A stretch of 64,000 nt of DNA. Origin: Candidatus Thalassolituus haligoni (GTDB taxonomy: Bacteria > Pseudomonadota > Gammaproteobacteria > Pseudomonadales > Oceanobacteraceae). Positions within the stretch are counted from its first letter, which is position 1. Each line of letters opens with the position of its first letter. Positions 36,185 to 45,984 of the stretch are shown here, in pieces. The notes below the pieces were generated by a model that was given only the letters and a program-made list of their open reading frames with translations, was not told the origin of the DNA and made no database searches. The DNA lies in contig NZ_CP139482.1 of the NCBI RefSeq assembly GCF_041222825.1, positions 341,001-405,000 on the forward strand. The letters are read 5' to 3'. The position numbers were made by a program, and so were the translations under genes.

Positions 36185-38583
36185 TGCAACAAACCAGCCT
36201 CTGAAACGTCCGATATAAAGAGGATCGCTGCTGTTACCAACGCCTTCACAGACTGATGCAACAAACCAGCCTCTGAAACAATGAGCCAACGAATTAACGG
36301 CAAATCGTTCGACCCTTCACAGACTGATGCAACAAACCAGCCTCTGAAACAGGTGGCCGGGGTGCGGGTTGTGGCCTGCCAGGTCACCTTCACAGACTGA
36401 TGCAACAAACCAGCCTCTGAAACCCGACTGCAAACACTCACAACGACGATTCAGGAGCCTTCACAGACTGATGCAACAAACCAGCCTCTGAAACGCTGAA
36501 ACCAATGGCTGCATACCATTGTTTACGTAACCTTCACAGACTGATGCAACAAACCAGCCTCTGAAACAATAGGTGCCGTCTTTGTCTGGATACCACTGCG
36601 GCACCTTCACAGACTGATGCAACAAACCAGCCTCTGAAACGTTCCCTTGCCTTTCAGGATTTCTGCAATGGATTCCCTTCACAGACTGATGCAACAAACC
36701 AGCCTCTGAAACACCGGCCGCTCAGTTTTTTTACTGCGGCGGTGAGCCCTTCACAGACTGATGCAACAAACCAGCCTCTGAAACGATGATCAACTGACCG
36801 ATCGCCTGACCCGTGTGCTGCCTTCACAGACTGATGCAACAAACCAGCCTCTGAAACCTCAGCAATGGCCATCCTCCGGCGCATCGAGACCCCTTCACAG
36901 ACTGATGCAACAAACCAGCCTCTGAAACCCAAACAGGCCGCCCATTAGCAGTTGACCTTCGGCCTTCACAGACTGATGCAACAAACCAGCCTCTGAAACA
37001 GGAATCAGCATCACAATCAACGGCGGCCAGCCGCCCTTCACAGACTGATGCAACAAACCAGCCTCTGAAACACGGCGCTGCTGTGGTGTCAGAGCGCTCC
37101 TGATGGCCTTTCACAGACTGATGCAACAAACCAGCCTCTGAAACGCCAGCGCCCCAAACGCACGACAGCCAATCTGGCCTTCACAGACTGATGCAACAAA
37201 CCAGCCTCTGAAACAAACCCACTCGCAACGATCACAGCGACACACAACCCTTCACAGACTGATGCAACAAACCAGCCTCTGAAACAAAAGAATTTGGGGC
37301 TGCAATTTACCGACTCCCACCTTCACAGACTGATGCAACAAACCAGCCTCTGAAACGTTCGCTTTTTGATAGGTCAGCGATACATACCCGGCCCTTCACA
37401 GACTGATGCAACAAACCAGCCTCTGAAACATCTACGAAACCTGGCTGGCCGAAGCTGTCGCCTCTCCTTCACAGACTGATGCAACAAACCAGCCTCTGAA
37501 ACGGTTCTGGCACCTCTGCCTACTCACTGGTAGGTGCCTTCACAGACTGATGCAACAAACCAGCCTCTGAAACTAACGAAGCGGCACCAGTGGCCAGTCG
37601 TTTCAGCCCTTCACAGACTGATGCAACAAACCAGCCTCTGAAACAGATACGGGCGAGCGGGTATGGCTGCCGGGCCGGGTCCTTCACAGACTGATGCAAC
37701 AAACCAGCCTCTGAAACAGGGTCTCCCATTGATTACAACGGTGTCGCCAGATCCCCTTCACAGACTGATGCAACAAACCAGCCTCTGAAACACGGCGACT
37801 GGTGTGAAAACCCCGGCGCACTGTGCCCTTCACAGACTGATGCAACAAACCAGCCTCTGAAACTGACGCCCTCTTTAACACGATTCAAAACTGCTACCCC
37901 TTCACAGACTGATGCAACAAACCAGCCTCTGAAACAGCGCTGCGACCAGTCGAGTGCCCCAGCGAGTTACCCTTCACAGACTGATGCAACAAACCAGCCT
38001 CTGAAACGCCTTTCCAGTGTGCGGATTCATGTTTCCTTGTGTCCTTCACAGACTGATGCAACAAACCAGCCTCTGAAACATTTTTGCGCGGGTGTCAGTT
38101 TCATGGGGTGTCCTCCTTCACAGACTGATGCAACAAACCAGCCTCTGAAACTGTCAATGGTGATTTTGTAATCAGCAATAGCGCTGGCCTTCACAGACTG
38201 ATGCAACAAACCAGCCTCTGAAACTGTCAATGGTGATTTTGTAATCAGCAATAGCGCTGGCCTTCACAGACTGATGCAACAAACCAGCCTCTGAAACGAT
38301 CATTGCGCGGACTCGGCAGCATCGCTGATGCTCCTTCACAGACTGATGCAACAAACCAGCCTCTGAAACGTACCTATCCACAGCCCACGACTCTAATATA
38401 TCTCCTTCACAGACTGATGCAACAAACCAGCCTCTGAAACAGATAACTACGACAGCACCAGCCCCGCCGGCAGTCCTTCACAGACTGATGCAACAAACCA
38501 GCCTCTGAAACTGGTTGGGATTGTGATGGAGGAGGGTTATTCAGACCCTTCACAGACTGATGCAACAAACCAGCCTCTGAAAC
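36171..38583 (-). CRISPR. Type II-B CRISPR array, 34 repeats of 37 bp and 33 spacers
   Basis: The repeat on the plus strand begins CCTTCACAGACTG and ends CAGCCTCTGAAAC; in crRNA sense it begins GTTTCAGAGGC. All copies are identical except the 14th (37108-37144), which has C2 changed to T. Spacers are 33-37 bp. Spacers 28 and 29 (38152-38187 and 38225-38260) are identical. Spacer 11 (36929-36962) matches the chromosome at 17888-17921. The repeat resembles the II-B repeat of Francisella, which also ends CTGAAAC. Minus-strand transcription, opposite to the cas operon, is inferred from pairing with the tracrRNA, which requires the GTTTCAG sense. The first repeat overlaps the end of cas4. Confidence 0.98.
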
Positions 38584-38798
38584 AAGGTTCTGGGATAGAA
38601 TCCATGCTGTATTTGCCAGATTCAGATACCGATCAATTGTTACGTTTCCGACAATGTCTTGCCTGCTGATCACCCGGTGTTTTTTACGCCGCCGACCGTG
38701 TTTTTAACCTTTTGATTTTATTAAATAATCTTTTCTCGCCGACTGGCGGGTTGTTTGCAACACATCGGCTAACTCCGTGACTGTTGCAGGATTGCCTC
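38584..38798 (-). promoter_or_regulatory. Probable CRISPR leader and array promoter region
   Basis: If the array is read leftward, this AT-rich 215-bp stretch (especially 38690-38740) is the leader. A weak minus-strand candidate, TTGATC-17 bp-AATACA, lies ~35 bp before the first transcribed repeat. No gene is present. No repeat-like sequence remains here. Confidence 0.5.
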
Positions 38799-39206
38799 AT
38801 GCGCTACGAACCTTACGATACTGAATACGCTGCCGTTCCTACCCTGACTGATGGCGAGCGGCTGGATTATTATCTGCTGCGTGCGTTTGAAACAGAGGAA
38901 AGCTGGAGCCTGAGGGCAGGAAAAGCCTGGTTTGTGCATGAGCTGGATGGTCAGCGGGTACAGCCGTTGTGGCCTTATCGGCGCTATGCCAGGGAGTCTG
39001 CACTGGATGTCTGGGAGGATTGTCGTCCCGATTCAGTCGCACTGGAGTATTTGCTGGATACCATTTTGCCTGAGCTGGCTGCCAATGATGTGATGCTGGA
39101 TATCATGCCACGCGGCGCGGAGGCTGGGTGCTTGATTACGCCCCATCGGTTGATGAGTATTTTTGAAGGCATGCTGGATGCCGGTGAGTATCGGCTGGAA
39201 GGTTGA
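38799..39206 (+). CDS. DUF2750-like conserved protein
   Basis: About 135 residues. The pattern WSLRAGKAWFVHELDG, LWPYRRYARE, WEDCRPDSVALEYLLDTILP then LDIMPRGAEAG matches the small DUF2750 family of unknown function. The start MRYEPYDTEY has CAGGA upstream; a slightly earlier in-frame start is possible. It is acidic and soluble with no signal peptide. It borders the CRISPR leader but shows no link to it. Confidence 0.7.
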   Translation: MRYEPYDTEYAAVPTLTDGERLDYYLLRAFETEESWSLRAGKAWFVHELDGQRVQPLWPYRRYARESALDVWEDCRPDSVALEYLLDTILPELAANDVMLDIMPRGAEAGCLITPHRLMSIFEGMLDAGEYRLEG

Positions 39207-39271
39207 TTGGGCGGCTACTGCCGTCAAACATCCGGGCTGGTATACTGGCGTTATTTGCGCCGGAGGCCGTG

Positions 39272-39469
39272 ATGGCAGAGCAGATTCCAGACGACAAGCC
39301 GTTACCACCGGGTGATTACGAATGCTGTGAAAGCGGTTGTGATCGTTGTGTGTGGGATATTTATCGTGAAGACGTGGCTGAATGGGAAGCAGCGCAGAAG
39401 GCCGACAAGGAAAAGGCAGCCGCTGCTGGAAGTGATCTCACCGCCGCCAGTCAGACGGGTCGTTCGTAG
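39272..39469 (+). CDS. Small oxidoreductase-like domain protein
   Basis: 65 residues containing PPGDYECCESGCDRCVWDIY, the cysteine-rich motif of the oxidoreductase-like N-terminal domain family (PF09791), followed by an Ala/Lys/Glu-rich helix. The ATG at 39272 (MAEQIPDDKPLPP) fits the family; an earlier in-frame start would overlap the previous gene. Function is unknown. Four cysteines suggest metal or redox chemistry. Confidence 0.68.
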   Translation: MAEQIPDDKPLPPGDYECCESGCDRCVWDIYREDVAEWEAAQKADKEKAAAAGSDLTAASQTGRS

Positions 39470-39516
39470 CGGCAGACCGCTTGCCGGTATGGACTGCCTC
39501 GCCGTCAGCTTCGTTT

Positions 39517-41334
39517 TTAATCGCCGTCCGCAGTAACGGTTCCCGTAACCGTGACATGGGTTGTGCTGTTGGCGGCCTGCACGACTGCCGACCCTTCTCC
39601 CCTCGGGTCGGCTGCGGCGGTGACTTCTCCAGATCGATGATCCCATCGGATTGCCTGCATATTGCCGTACTGGCGACCAGCGTTCTTGAGTTGATGTCCC
39701 ATGGCCTGTAATTGCTGCCGCTGATCTGGTGTCAGGCTGCCGGGTTCATATTGGATCACATCGGGCAGGTATTGATGGTGTATTCGGGGTTGAGCGACCC
39801 AGTCTGTGACTGGTTTGTCCTGCATGGCTTGCAGCAGGCCGAGCAATACCATAGTGATGATCCGGCTGCCGCCGGGGGTGCCGATAATGGCGGTCTGATC
39901 GGCAGATACCAGCAGGCTTGGGCTCATGCTCGACAAGGGGCGCTTGCCGGGGGCTATGGCATTGGCTTCGGCACCGACCAGTCCGTAGGCGTTGGCAGCG
40001 CCGGGTTTGGCGGAGAAATCATCCATTTCGTCGTTCAGTACGACGCCGGTGCCGGGCACGGTAAAAGCAGAGCCAAAGGGTAAATTGATGCTGAGCGTGG
40101 CCGAGACCATATTGCCCCGGGCATCCAGCACCGACAGGTGGGTGGTGTGAAAACCTTCTTCGAGATTTTTTGGGCCATGCAGTGATATGGATGGGGTTGC
40201 CTGATCGAGGCGAATGCTGCTGGCCCATTGTTGATTATGGCTTGCCGATATCAGTTGTTGCGCCGGAACATCGACAAAGTCGGGGTCGCCCAGGTATTTG
40301 GCGCGGTCGTGATAGGCGCGCCGCATCACTTCCGCCAACAGGTGGGTTTGCTGCACCTGGTTCATGTCGCGCCAGGGAAATTGATCCAGCATGGTGAGCA
40401 TCTGGGTCAGGGCGATACCACCAGAAGAGGGTGGTGGGGCGCTGATCAGGGTGTATTCCCCCAATGTTGAGATCACCGGTGGACGTTCAATCACCTGATA
40501 ATTTTCCAGATCCTGCAAGGTCCAGTTTCCGCCCGCTGTCCGGACGCCGTTCACCAGTGCCTCGGCGGTTTTGCCTTGGTAAAAACCGTCTCTGCCTTGG
40601 GTCGCCAGTCGTTCCAGTGTGATGGCCAGCTCCGGCTGTTGAATGATATGGCCGAGGTCGGGCAGGGCGCCGTTGCTGAGAAACAGGCGGGCACTGTCGG
40701 GATAACGCTGGAGTGCCTTCAGGCGGTAATTCAGCAGCAGGCGGTATTGCTGGTATACCGGAAAGCCGTTGCGAGCCTGTTCTATGGCCGGTTGCAGGGT
40801 GATGGCAAGTGGCAATGTGCCATAGTGTTGCGCCAGCCAGTGAAAGGCAGCCGCTTGCCCTGGAATCGCGGCGGCGGTCGGGCCATTGATGGCCTTGTCG
40901 CGGATCACATCGCCCTGGTCATCAAGGTAATAATCGCGGTGGGCCGCCAGCGGGGCTTTTTCGCGGGCATCAATAAAGCGGTATTCATGGCGGTCGGCAA
41001 GATACAGCAGCCAAAAGCCACCACCACCAATCCCGGCGCTGTAGGGCTCGACCACGCCGAGACTGGCAGCGACGGCGACGGCGGCATCAAAGGCATTACC
41101 ACCGGCATTCAGAATGTCCATACCGGCCTGGGTCGCCAATGGGTGTGCGCTGGCAATGGCGTTAAAACCGGGAGTCGCTGTCGGGGGGGTTGTGGCGGTC
41201 TGGCTGCTATCGGTGTTGCTGGTGTTGTCGCTCAGGGCGCAGGCGCAAAGACTGGTCAGTGCGATCAGCACGGCACCAACAAGACGGGCCAGGTGGTGAA
41301 AACGTGAAAACAGCGTGCGGGGCGTAGCAATCAT
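39517..41334 (-). CDS. ggt: Gamma-glutamyltranspeptidase
   Basis: The 605-residue protein is exported (hydrophobic LVGAVLIALTSLCACAL; the LCAC could be a lipobox). It is autocleaved before the catalytic threonine in GFHTTHLSVLDARGNMVSATLS (~residue 400), generating large and small subunits. Substrate-site motifs GGNAFDAAVAVAASLGV and LSSMSPSLL are present. It hydrolyses glutathione and other gamma-glutamyl compounds in the periplasm. A ferredoxin gene lies upstream on the same strand, separated by a tandem repeat, so co-transcription is uncertain. Confidence 0.93.
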   Translation of the reverse strand: MIATPRTLFSRFHHLARLVGAVLIALTSLCACALSDNTSNTDSSQTATTPPTATPGFNAIASAHPLATQAGMDILNAGGNAFDAAVAVAASLGVVEPYSAGIGGGGFWLLYLADRHEYRFIDAREKAPLAAHRDYYLDDQGDVIRDKAINGPTAAAIPGQAAAFHWLAQHYGTLPLAITLQPAIEQARNGFPVYQQYRLLLNYRLKALQRYPDSARLFLSNGALPDLGHIIQQPELAITLERLATQGRDGFYQGKTAEALVNGVRTAGGNWTLQDLENYQVIERPPVISTLGEYTLISAPPPSSGGIALTQMLTMLDQFPWRDMNQVQQTHLLAEVMRRAYHDRAKYLGDPDFVDVPAQQLISASHNQQWASSIRLDQATPSISLHGPKNLEEGFHTTHLSVLDARGNMVSATLSINLPFGSAFTVPGTGVVLNDEMDDFSAKPGAANAYGLVGAEANAIAPGKRPLSSMSPSLLVSADQTAIIGTPGGSRIITMVLLGLLQAMQDKPVTDWVAQPRIHHQYLPDVIQYEPGSLTPDQRQQLQAMGHQLKNAGRQYGNMQAIRWDHRSGEVTAAADPRGEGSAVVQAANSTTHVTVTGTVTADGD

Positions 41335-41456
41335 CGGTCATCCTGAATGGCGGTGGAGGGCCGTACATGAGCTGCCAGTGTGGGCAACGCGACAGCGTGC
41401 TGCAAGGCAAACACGCTATCGGCGGTGGAACAGGGTGTTTAACTCAGGCGTTCAAG

Positions 41457-41512
41457 CCTGCAAGTCCAACCCTGCAAGTCCAACCCTGCAAGTCCAACCC
41501 TGCAAGTTCAAT
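41457..41512. repeat. 14-bp tandem repeat, four copies
   Basis: CCTGCAAGTCCAAC occurs at 41457, 41471 and 41485 exactly, and as CCTGCAAGTTCAAT at 41499. The block ends at the ferredoxin stop, so the array lies directly downstream of that gene and upstream of ggt. Confidence 0.93.
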
Positions 41513-42294
<782 letters not shown>

Positions 42295-42486
42295 TCAGGT
42301 CGGGCGCATAGTAAACAAAAGCCACCCAAGCCACAATAAAGGTAATTCAACGGGAATCCTGCTGAACGCTGAATATGACATCCGTCAGACGCTGGAAATC
42401 CAGCGGTGTTACGGGTGTTAATGCGCTCCCGATGGCTATCGCAGGCATAATCTGACCAGCGAGGTGCCTGACGGTCGGCTGCTGAT

Positions 42487-44496
42487 TCAGCATTGTGCCA
42501 GCACTCCAGCCGGGACGGGAGTTTCCAGAATCGCGGCGATGGTGTGGATCAGATCGCGCTCGGCAGGGCGTAGTACTCCGTCAGCGCGGCCACAGGCAAC
42601 CATGGATTTGATCAGGCGTCCCTTGATATGAGGGTAGAGTTCGGTCAGTCGGGTGAGTGACTGATTCAGGGGTTTCAGGCTGTTGGCCGGGGGCTGAAAG
42701 CGGATGCCGAGTGAGCCAAAGGCACCGTCAGCCAGACTCATCTGGAAGGCGTTGGCCGCTTCGTCGGGATGGTCATGACCCTTGTCGGCCAGGTAAGACA
42801 GCAGCACGGCAATATCATCGGCAACCGGATCGGGCTTGCTGTAGCGCGCCTTGACCGGGGAAACTTTGTCGAATTGCCCGGACAGATACTGGCTCAGCAA
42901 GCGGAACAGGCACCACTCAAACAGATCGATTTGGCCGTCGGCTTTCATCAAGCTAACCAACAAGGCATGAAAGGCACGATATTGGTTTTCAGACAGTTGT
43001 TTGAGCGCCGGAATAGCCAACTCGACCAGCGGCAAACGTTGCTCGGGCGCCAGTGCCTTGATCGTGGGTATCAGGCGCAGGACGTGTTGGTATTGTTCGC
43101 TGCCTGCTTGTTGCAAAATCATATCCAGCTGCTGGTCGTGGACAAAGCGGCTGGGCGGTGCCAGTAACAGGGTGTAGATCAGTGAGCGGGCCTGATGCGG
43201 GTCACGGGCCTTGTCGTGCAAGGAAGCGGCGCCTGTGGCGCTGACGTTGCTACTGGCAGTGCTGTTGGTTGGCATACTGCTGGCTGGACGGGTTGTTGCG
43301 GCGGTGGCAACACCAGCCGCCGCTGCCGCCATCCCTAAAGCGACTGCCGCTTTGGCAGATGTCCCGGTGCCGATGTGGGCCGCCGCCGATCCTTGTTTAA
43401 CCAACGTATCAACGAACTCGGGATTGTCTCGTTCGGCCTCAGCCCGCGCTTGCGGTGCCAGATAACGGCCATCCCAGGTCGGTTCGATGCGCCGGATTCG
43501 TTGTTCCAGCGGTGGATGGGTTGCGAACATCGGCAGCCGGAAGTGCATGGCGCTGCCAAAAAACAAGTGCGCGGTCTCTTCGCGTTCCGGGCTGCTGATG
43601 TCGCTGCCACTGCCGTGTCCGATGACCTTGAGTGCGCCACCGATACTGGCCGGGTTGCGGGTGTATTGCACTGCGGAGGCGTCGGCGAGAAATTCGCGCT
43701 GCCGTGATACTGCCGCCTTGATCAGGTTACCAAAAAACACTCCGACATAGCCCAGCACCAGTAAGGCCAGACCGATGGCCCACAGCGGCAGACTGTTGCG
43801 CTTGTCGTTCGAGCGCATGGCATGACGGTGAACGGTGGCTTCGAGTACAAAGCGTCCAATCAGTGCAATAAACAGGATGCCGAACAGCAATGCCATCAGA
43901 CGAATATTCAGCCGCATATCACCATTGGCGATGTGGCTGAATTCGTGGGCAATCACGCCTTGCAGCTGATCGCGGCTGAGCTTGGTCATGCAGCCTCGGG
44001 TCACGCCCACCACGGCGTCAGATGCTTGATAACCGGCAGCAAAGGCATTGATGCTGTCATCGTTCAGGACGTACACCGGTGGAACGGGCATGCCAGCGGC
44101 AATGGCCATCTCTTCCACCACGTTGAGCAGGCGACGCTCGTAAAAATCGCTGCTGTTGGGGGGCAGACGACGACCGCCGAGGGACTCTGCGACTACATGG
44201 CCACCACCACGCAGGTTGAGCCAGCGGTACAGGCTGGCAAGGCTGATCACCAGCACCACTGCTGCCGATATGGTCAGGATGCGTTCTGTTGATAACGAAT
44301 CGAGAAAGGACATGGCCGGTTGCCCGGCACGGGCGGCCAGTTCAACACTGTTGATGGTCTGGCCCTGGCCATACCAGACGATCAGGGCAACCAGCAGATT
44401 GATGGCGCAGACCAGTGCCACAACAGCCAGCACAAACAGCATGATCAGGCGGCTGGTTTGCTTGCGCGCCCGATCCTGATGGTTAAAAAAATCCAT
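42487..44496 (-). CDS. M48-family (HtpX-like) membrane metallopeptidase with long C-terminal extension
   Basis: The 669-residue protein starts with two membrane segments (LIMLFVLAVVALVCAINLLVAL and ILTISAAVVLVISLASLYRWL). Its M48 catalytic site is GVIAHEFSHIANGDMR, with a second membrane pair after it. Residues ~370-670 form an extension not found in HtpX: an Ala/Thr/Ser-rich linker and a helical domain (e.g. KADGQIDLFEWCLFRLLSQYL), reminiscent of TerB-like helical domains. It lies downstream of lemA, a usual partner of such proteases. Confidence 0.88.
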   Translation of the reverse strand: MDFFNHQDRARKQTSRLIMLFVLAVVALVCAINLLVALIVWYGQGQTINSVELAARAGQPAMSFLDSLSTERILTISAAVVLVISLASLYRWLNLRGGGHVVAESLGGRRLPPNSSDFYERRLLNVVEEMAIAAGMPVPPVYVLNDDSINAFAAGYQASDAVVGVTRGCMTKLSRDQLQGVIAHEFSHIANGDMRLNIRLMALLFGILFIALIGRFVLEATVHRHAMRSNDKRNSLPLWAIGLALLVLGYVGVFFGNLIKAAVSRQREFLADASAVQYTRNPASIGGALKVIGHGSGSDISSPEREETAHLFFGSAMHFRLPMFATHPPLEQRIRRIEPTWDGRYLAPQARAEAERDNPEFVDTLVKQGSAAAHIGTGTSAKAAVALGMAAAAAGVATAATTRPASSMPTNSTASSNVSATGAASLHDKARDPHQARSLIYTLLLAPPSRFVHDQQLDMILQQAGSEQYQHVLRLIPTIKALAPEQRLPLVELAIPALKQLSENQYRAFHALLVSLMKADGQIDLFEWCLFRLLSQYLSGQFDKVSPVKARYSKPDPVADDIAVLLSYLADKGHDHPDEAANAFQMSLADGAFGSLGIRFQPPANSLKPLNQSLTRLTELYPHIKGRLIKSMVACGRADGVLRPAERDLIHTIAAILETPVPAGVLAQC

Positions 44497-44577
44497 ATCG
44501 ATTCATACTCTGCATAGTCTGTCCGGATGACCTCACTGCGTTTGAATCAGAAAGTTGCCTTCTCAAAAAACACCTGC

Positions 44578-45174
44578 TTAAAAAGACACCTTCGGAGCAG
44601 ACTGGATCGCGGCGCTGTCGGCAAATTCGAGCAGACGGGCATCTTCGCTGTGGCCAAACAGGCTGGCAAACACCACGGGAGGAAATGACTGGCGATAGCT
44701 GTTATAGGTGGTGACGGCGTCATTGAAGGCCTGACGGGCGAAAGAGACGCGGTTCTCGGTGCTGGTCAACTCTTCCGATACCTGCATCATGTTCTGATTC
44801 GCCTTGAGGTCGGGGTAAGCTTCCATCACAACGTTTAATCGACCCAGGGCACCGGTCAGGGCACCTTCACCTGACATCAACTGTTGCATGGCGTCGGCCG
44901 CGCCAGGGTGGCTGGCGGCGGCTTTCAGTCCGGCAGCAGCCTGATTACGAGCGGCGATGACCGCTTCCAGAGTTTCACGTTCATGGCTCATATAAGCCTT
45001 GGCGGTTTCAACCAGGTTGGGAATCAGGTCGTAGCGTCGCTTCAGTTGAACTTCGATCTGGGCAAAGCTGTTTTCATAACGATTGCGATAGCTCACCAGG
45101 GTGTTGTAAATCGACACCAGATAAACCAGCAACAAGGCAATGACAACCAGTGTGATGATGGTGGACATATCCAT
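44578..45174 (-). CDS. lemA: LemA-family membrane protein
   Basis: The 198-residue protein has one N-terminal membrane helix (IITLVVIALLLVYLVSIY) and the LemA core VSYRNRYENSFAQIEVQLKR then RYDLIPNLVETAKAYMSHE. Function is unknown, but LemA genes commonly precede M48 proteases, as here. AGGAACCGTT precedes the ATG. The remaining residues are helical. Confidence 0.93.
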   Translation of the reverse strand: MDMSTIITLVVIALLLVYLVSIYNTLVSYRNRYENSFAQIEVQLKRRYDLIPNLVETAKAYMSHERETLEAVIAARNQAAAGLKAAASHPGAADAMQQLMSGEGALTGALGRLNVVMEAYPDLKANQNMMQVSEELTSTENRVSFARQAFNDAVTTYNSYRQSFPPVVFASLFGHSEDARLLEFADSAAIQSAPKVSF

Positions 45175-45235
45175 AACGGTTCCTTTGTCGGGTCAGGTTT
45201 GCCCAAGGCTGCCGGGCAGTAGTGGTAAATGAGCG

Positions 45236-45559
45236 TTAGTTGCGTACCCAGTCGCCATTGGCTGACTGGTAGTATTGTCCCTGTTTGTTCGCCTTGTCGG
45301 TGAGTTTTTCTCCGGCAATTTTTTCAATACTGGCCAGCGGCGCTTGCTGCTTGTTGGCAATTTCCTGATAGTGAATCTTGCGTTTGGTGTTGATTTCAAC
45401 CACCAATGCGGCAACATCGTGGCGGCTGGTATCGACCAGTCCGACGTAACCATCTCGTTGTTCACCCACCAGACCGGCTTCGCGGGCGGTGTCGAGGTCG
45501 AGTGCCATGACAGAGAAAGACAACATCAAGGTGACCAGTGTCAGCAGTAGGCGTTTCAT
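45236..45559 (-). CDS. ydbL: YdbL-family periplasmic protein (DUF1318)
   Basis: About 107 residues with a signal peptide (MKRLLLTLVTLMLSFSVMA) and the DUF1318 core LDTAREAGLVGEQRDGYVG...VNTKRK-like INTKRKIHYQEIA. In E. coli it is encoded with ydbH and ynbE, whose products form an inner-to-outer-membrane bridge. Its start has GGAGATATTC upstream. It follows ynbE by 15 bp. Confidence 0.88.
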   Translation of the reverse strand: MKRLLLTLVTLMLSFSVMALDLDTAREAGLVGEQRDGYVGLVDTSRHDVAALVVEINTKRKIHYQEIANKQQAPLASIEKIAGEKLTDKANKQGQYYQSANGDWVRN

Positions 45560-45574
45560 GAATATCTCCATAAC

Positions 45575-45772
45575 TCAGAACAAGGCGTCTTTTTCTTCGA
45601 ACAAGTTTTCCAGATCTTTTTCTACCTTGACCCGGATTTCATGTTCGATTTTGACATTGAGGTTGATCGTGATGGGTTTTTCCGGTGCGGCCAGCTTGAC
45701 TGTACAACCTGCCAGTGCAGTGGCCAGAACAATCGCAGACATGCTAAAGGCAATGCGGGGGTGATATGGCAT
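45575..45772 (-). CDS. ynbE: YnbE-like outer-membrane lipoprotein
   Basis: The 65-residue lipoprotein has a lipobox LAGC at ~19-22, after which the mature chain ITINLNVKIEHEIRVKVEKDLENLF matches YnbE. In enteric bacteria YnbE is the outer-membrane partner of the AsmA-like YdbH in phospholipid transport. AGGAGGCTTGTT precedes the ATG. Notably no ydbH-type gene lies beside it in this window. Confidence 0.87.
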   Translation of the reverse strand: MPYHPRIAFSMSAIVLATALAGCTVKLAAPEKPITINLNVKIEHEIRVKVEKDLENLFEEKDALF

Positions 45773-45984
45773 AACAAGCCTCCTGGGCAATTCGGCCTCT
45801 ACTGTAACGCTGGATTGTGGCAATGCAACCGCTGTCTGATCAAGATGAGGACAGGAGTTCGGCGAAACCGGCACCAAGTGCCAGGCTGCCAGCGCAGGCC
45901 GAATGGTGTACATAAATGAGATGTTCTATCATCTTTATGAATTGCTTATACTGAACATATGTGCAGTTTAAAACGGAGCTACCA

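Noticed and set aside
36280..38546. Other spacers matching the window
   Set aside because: I compared by eye and found only spacer 11 with a convincing match; no phage origin can be assigned without a database.
36000..38673. Many open minus-strand frames with repeating VSEAGLLHQSVKG or CFRGWFVASVCEG peptides across the array
   Set aside because: These are translations of the CRISPR repeats in different frames; there are no ribosome sites or domains.
38690..38740. A second tracrRNA or anti-repeat in the AT-rich leader
   Set aside because: No stretch complementary to the repeat longer than a few bases was found there or upstream of cas9.
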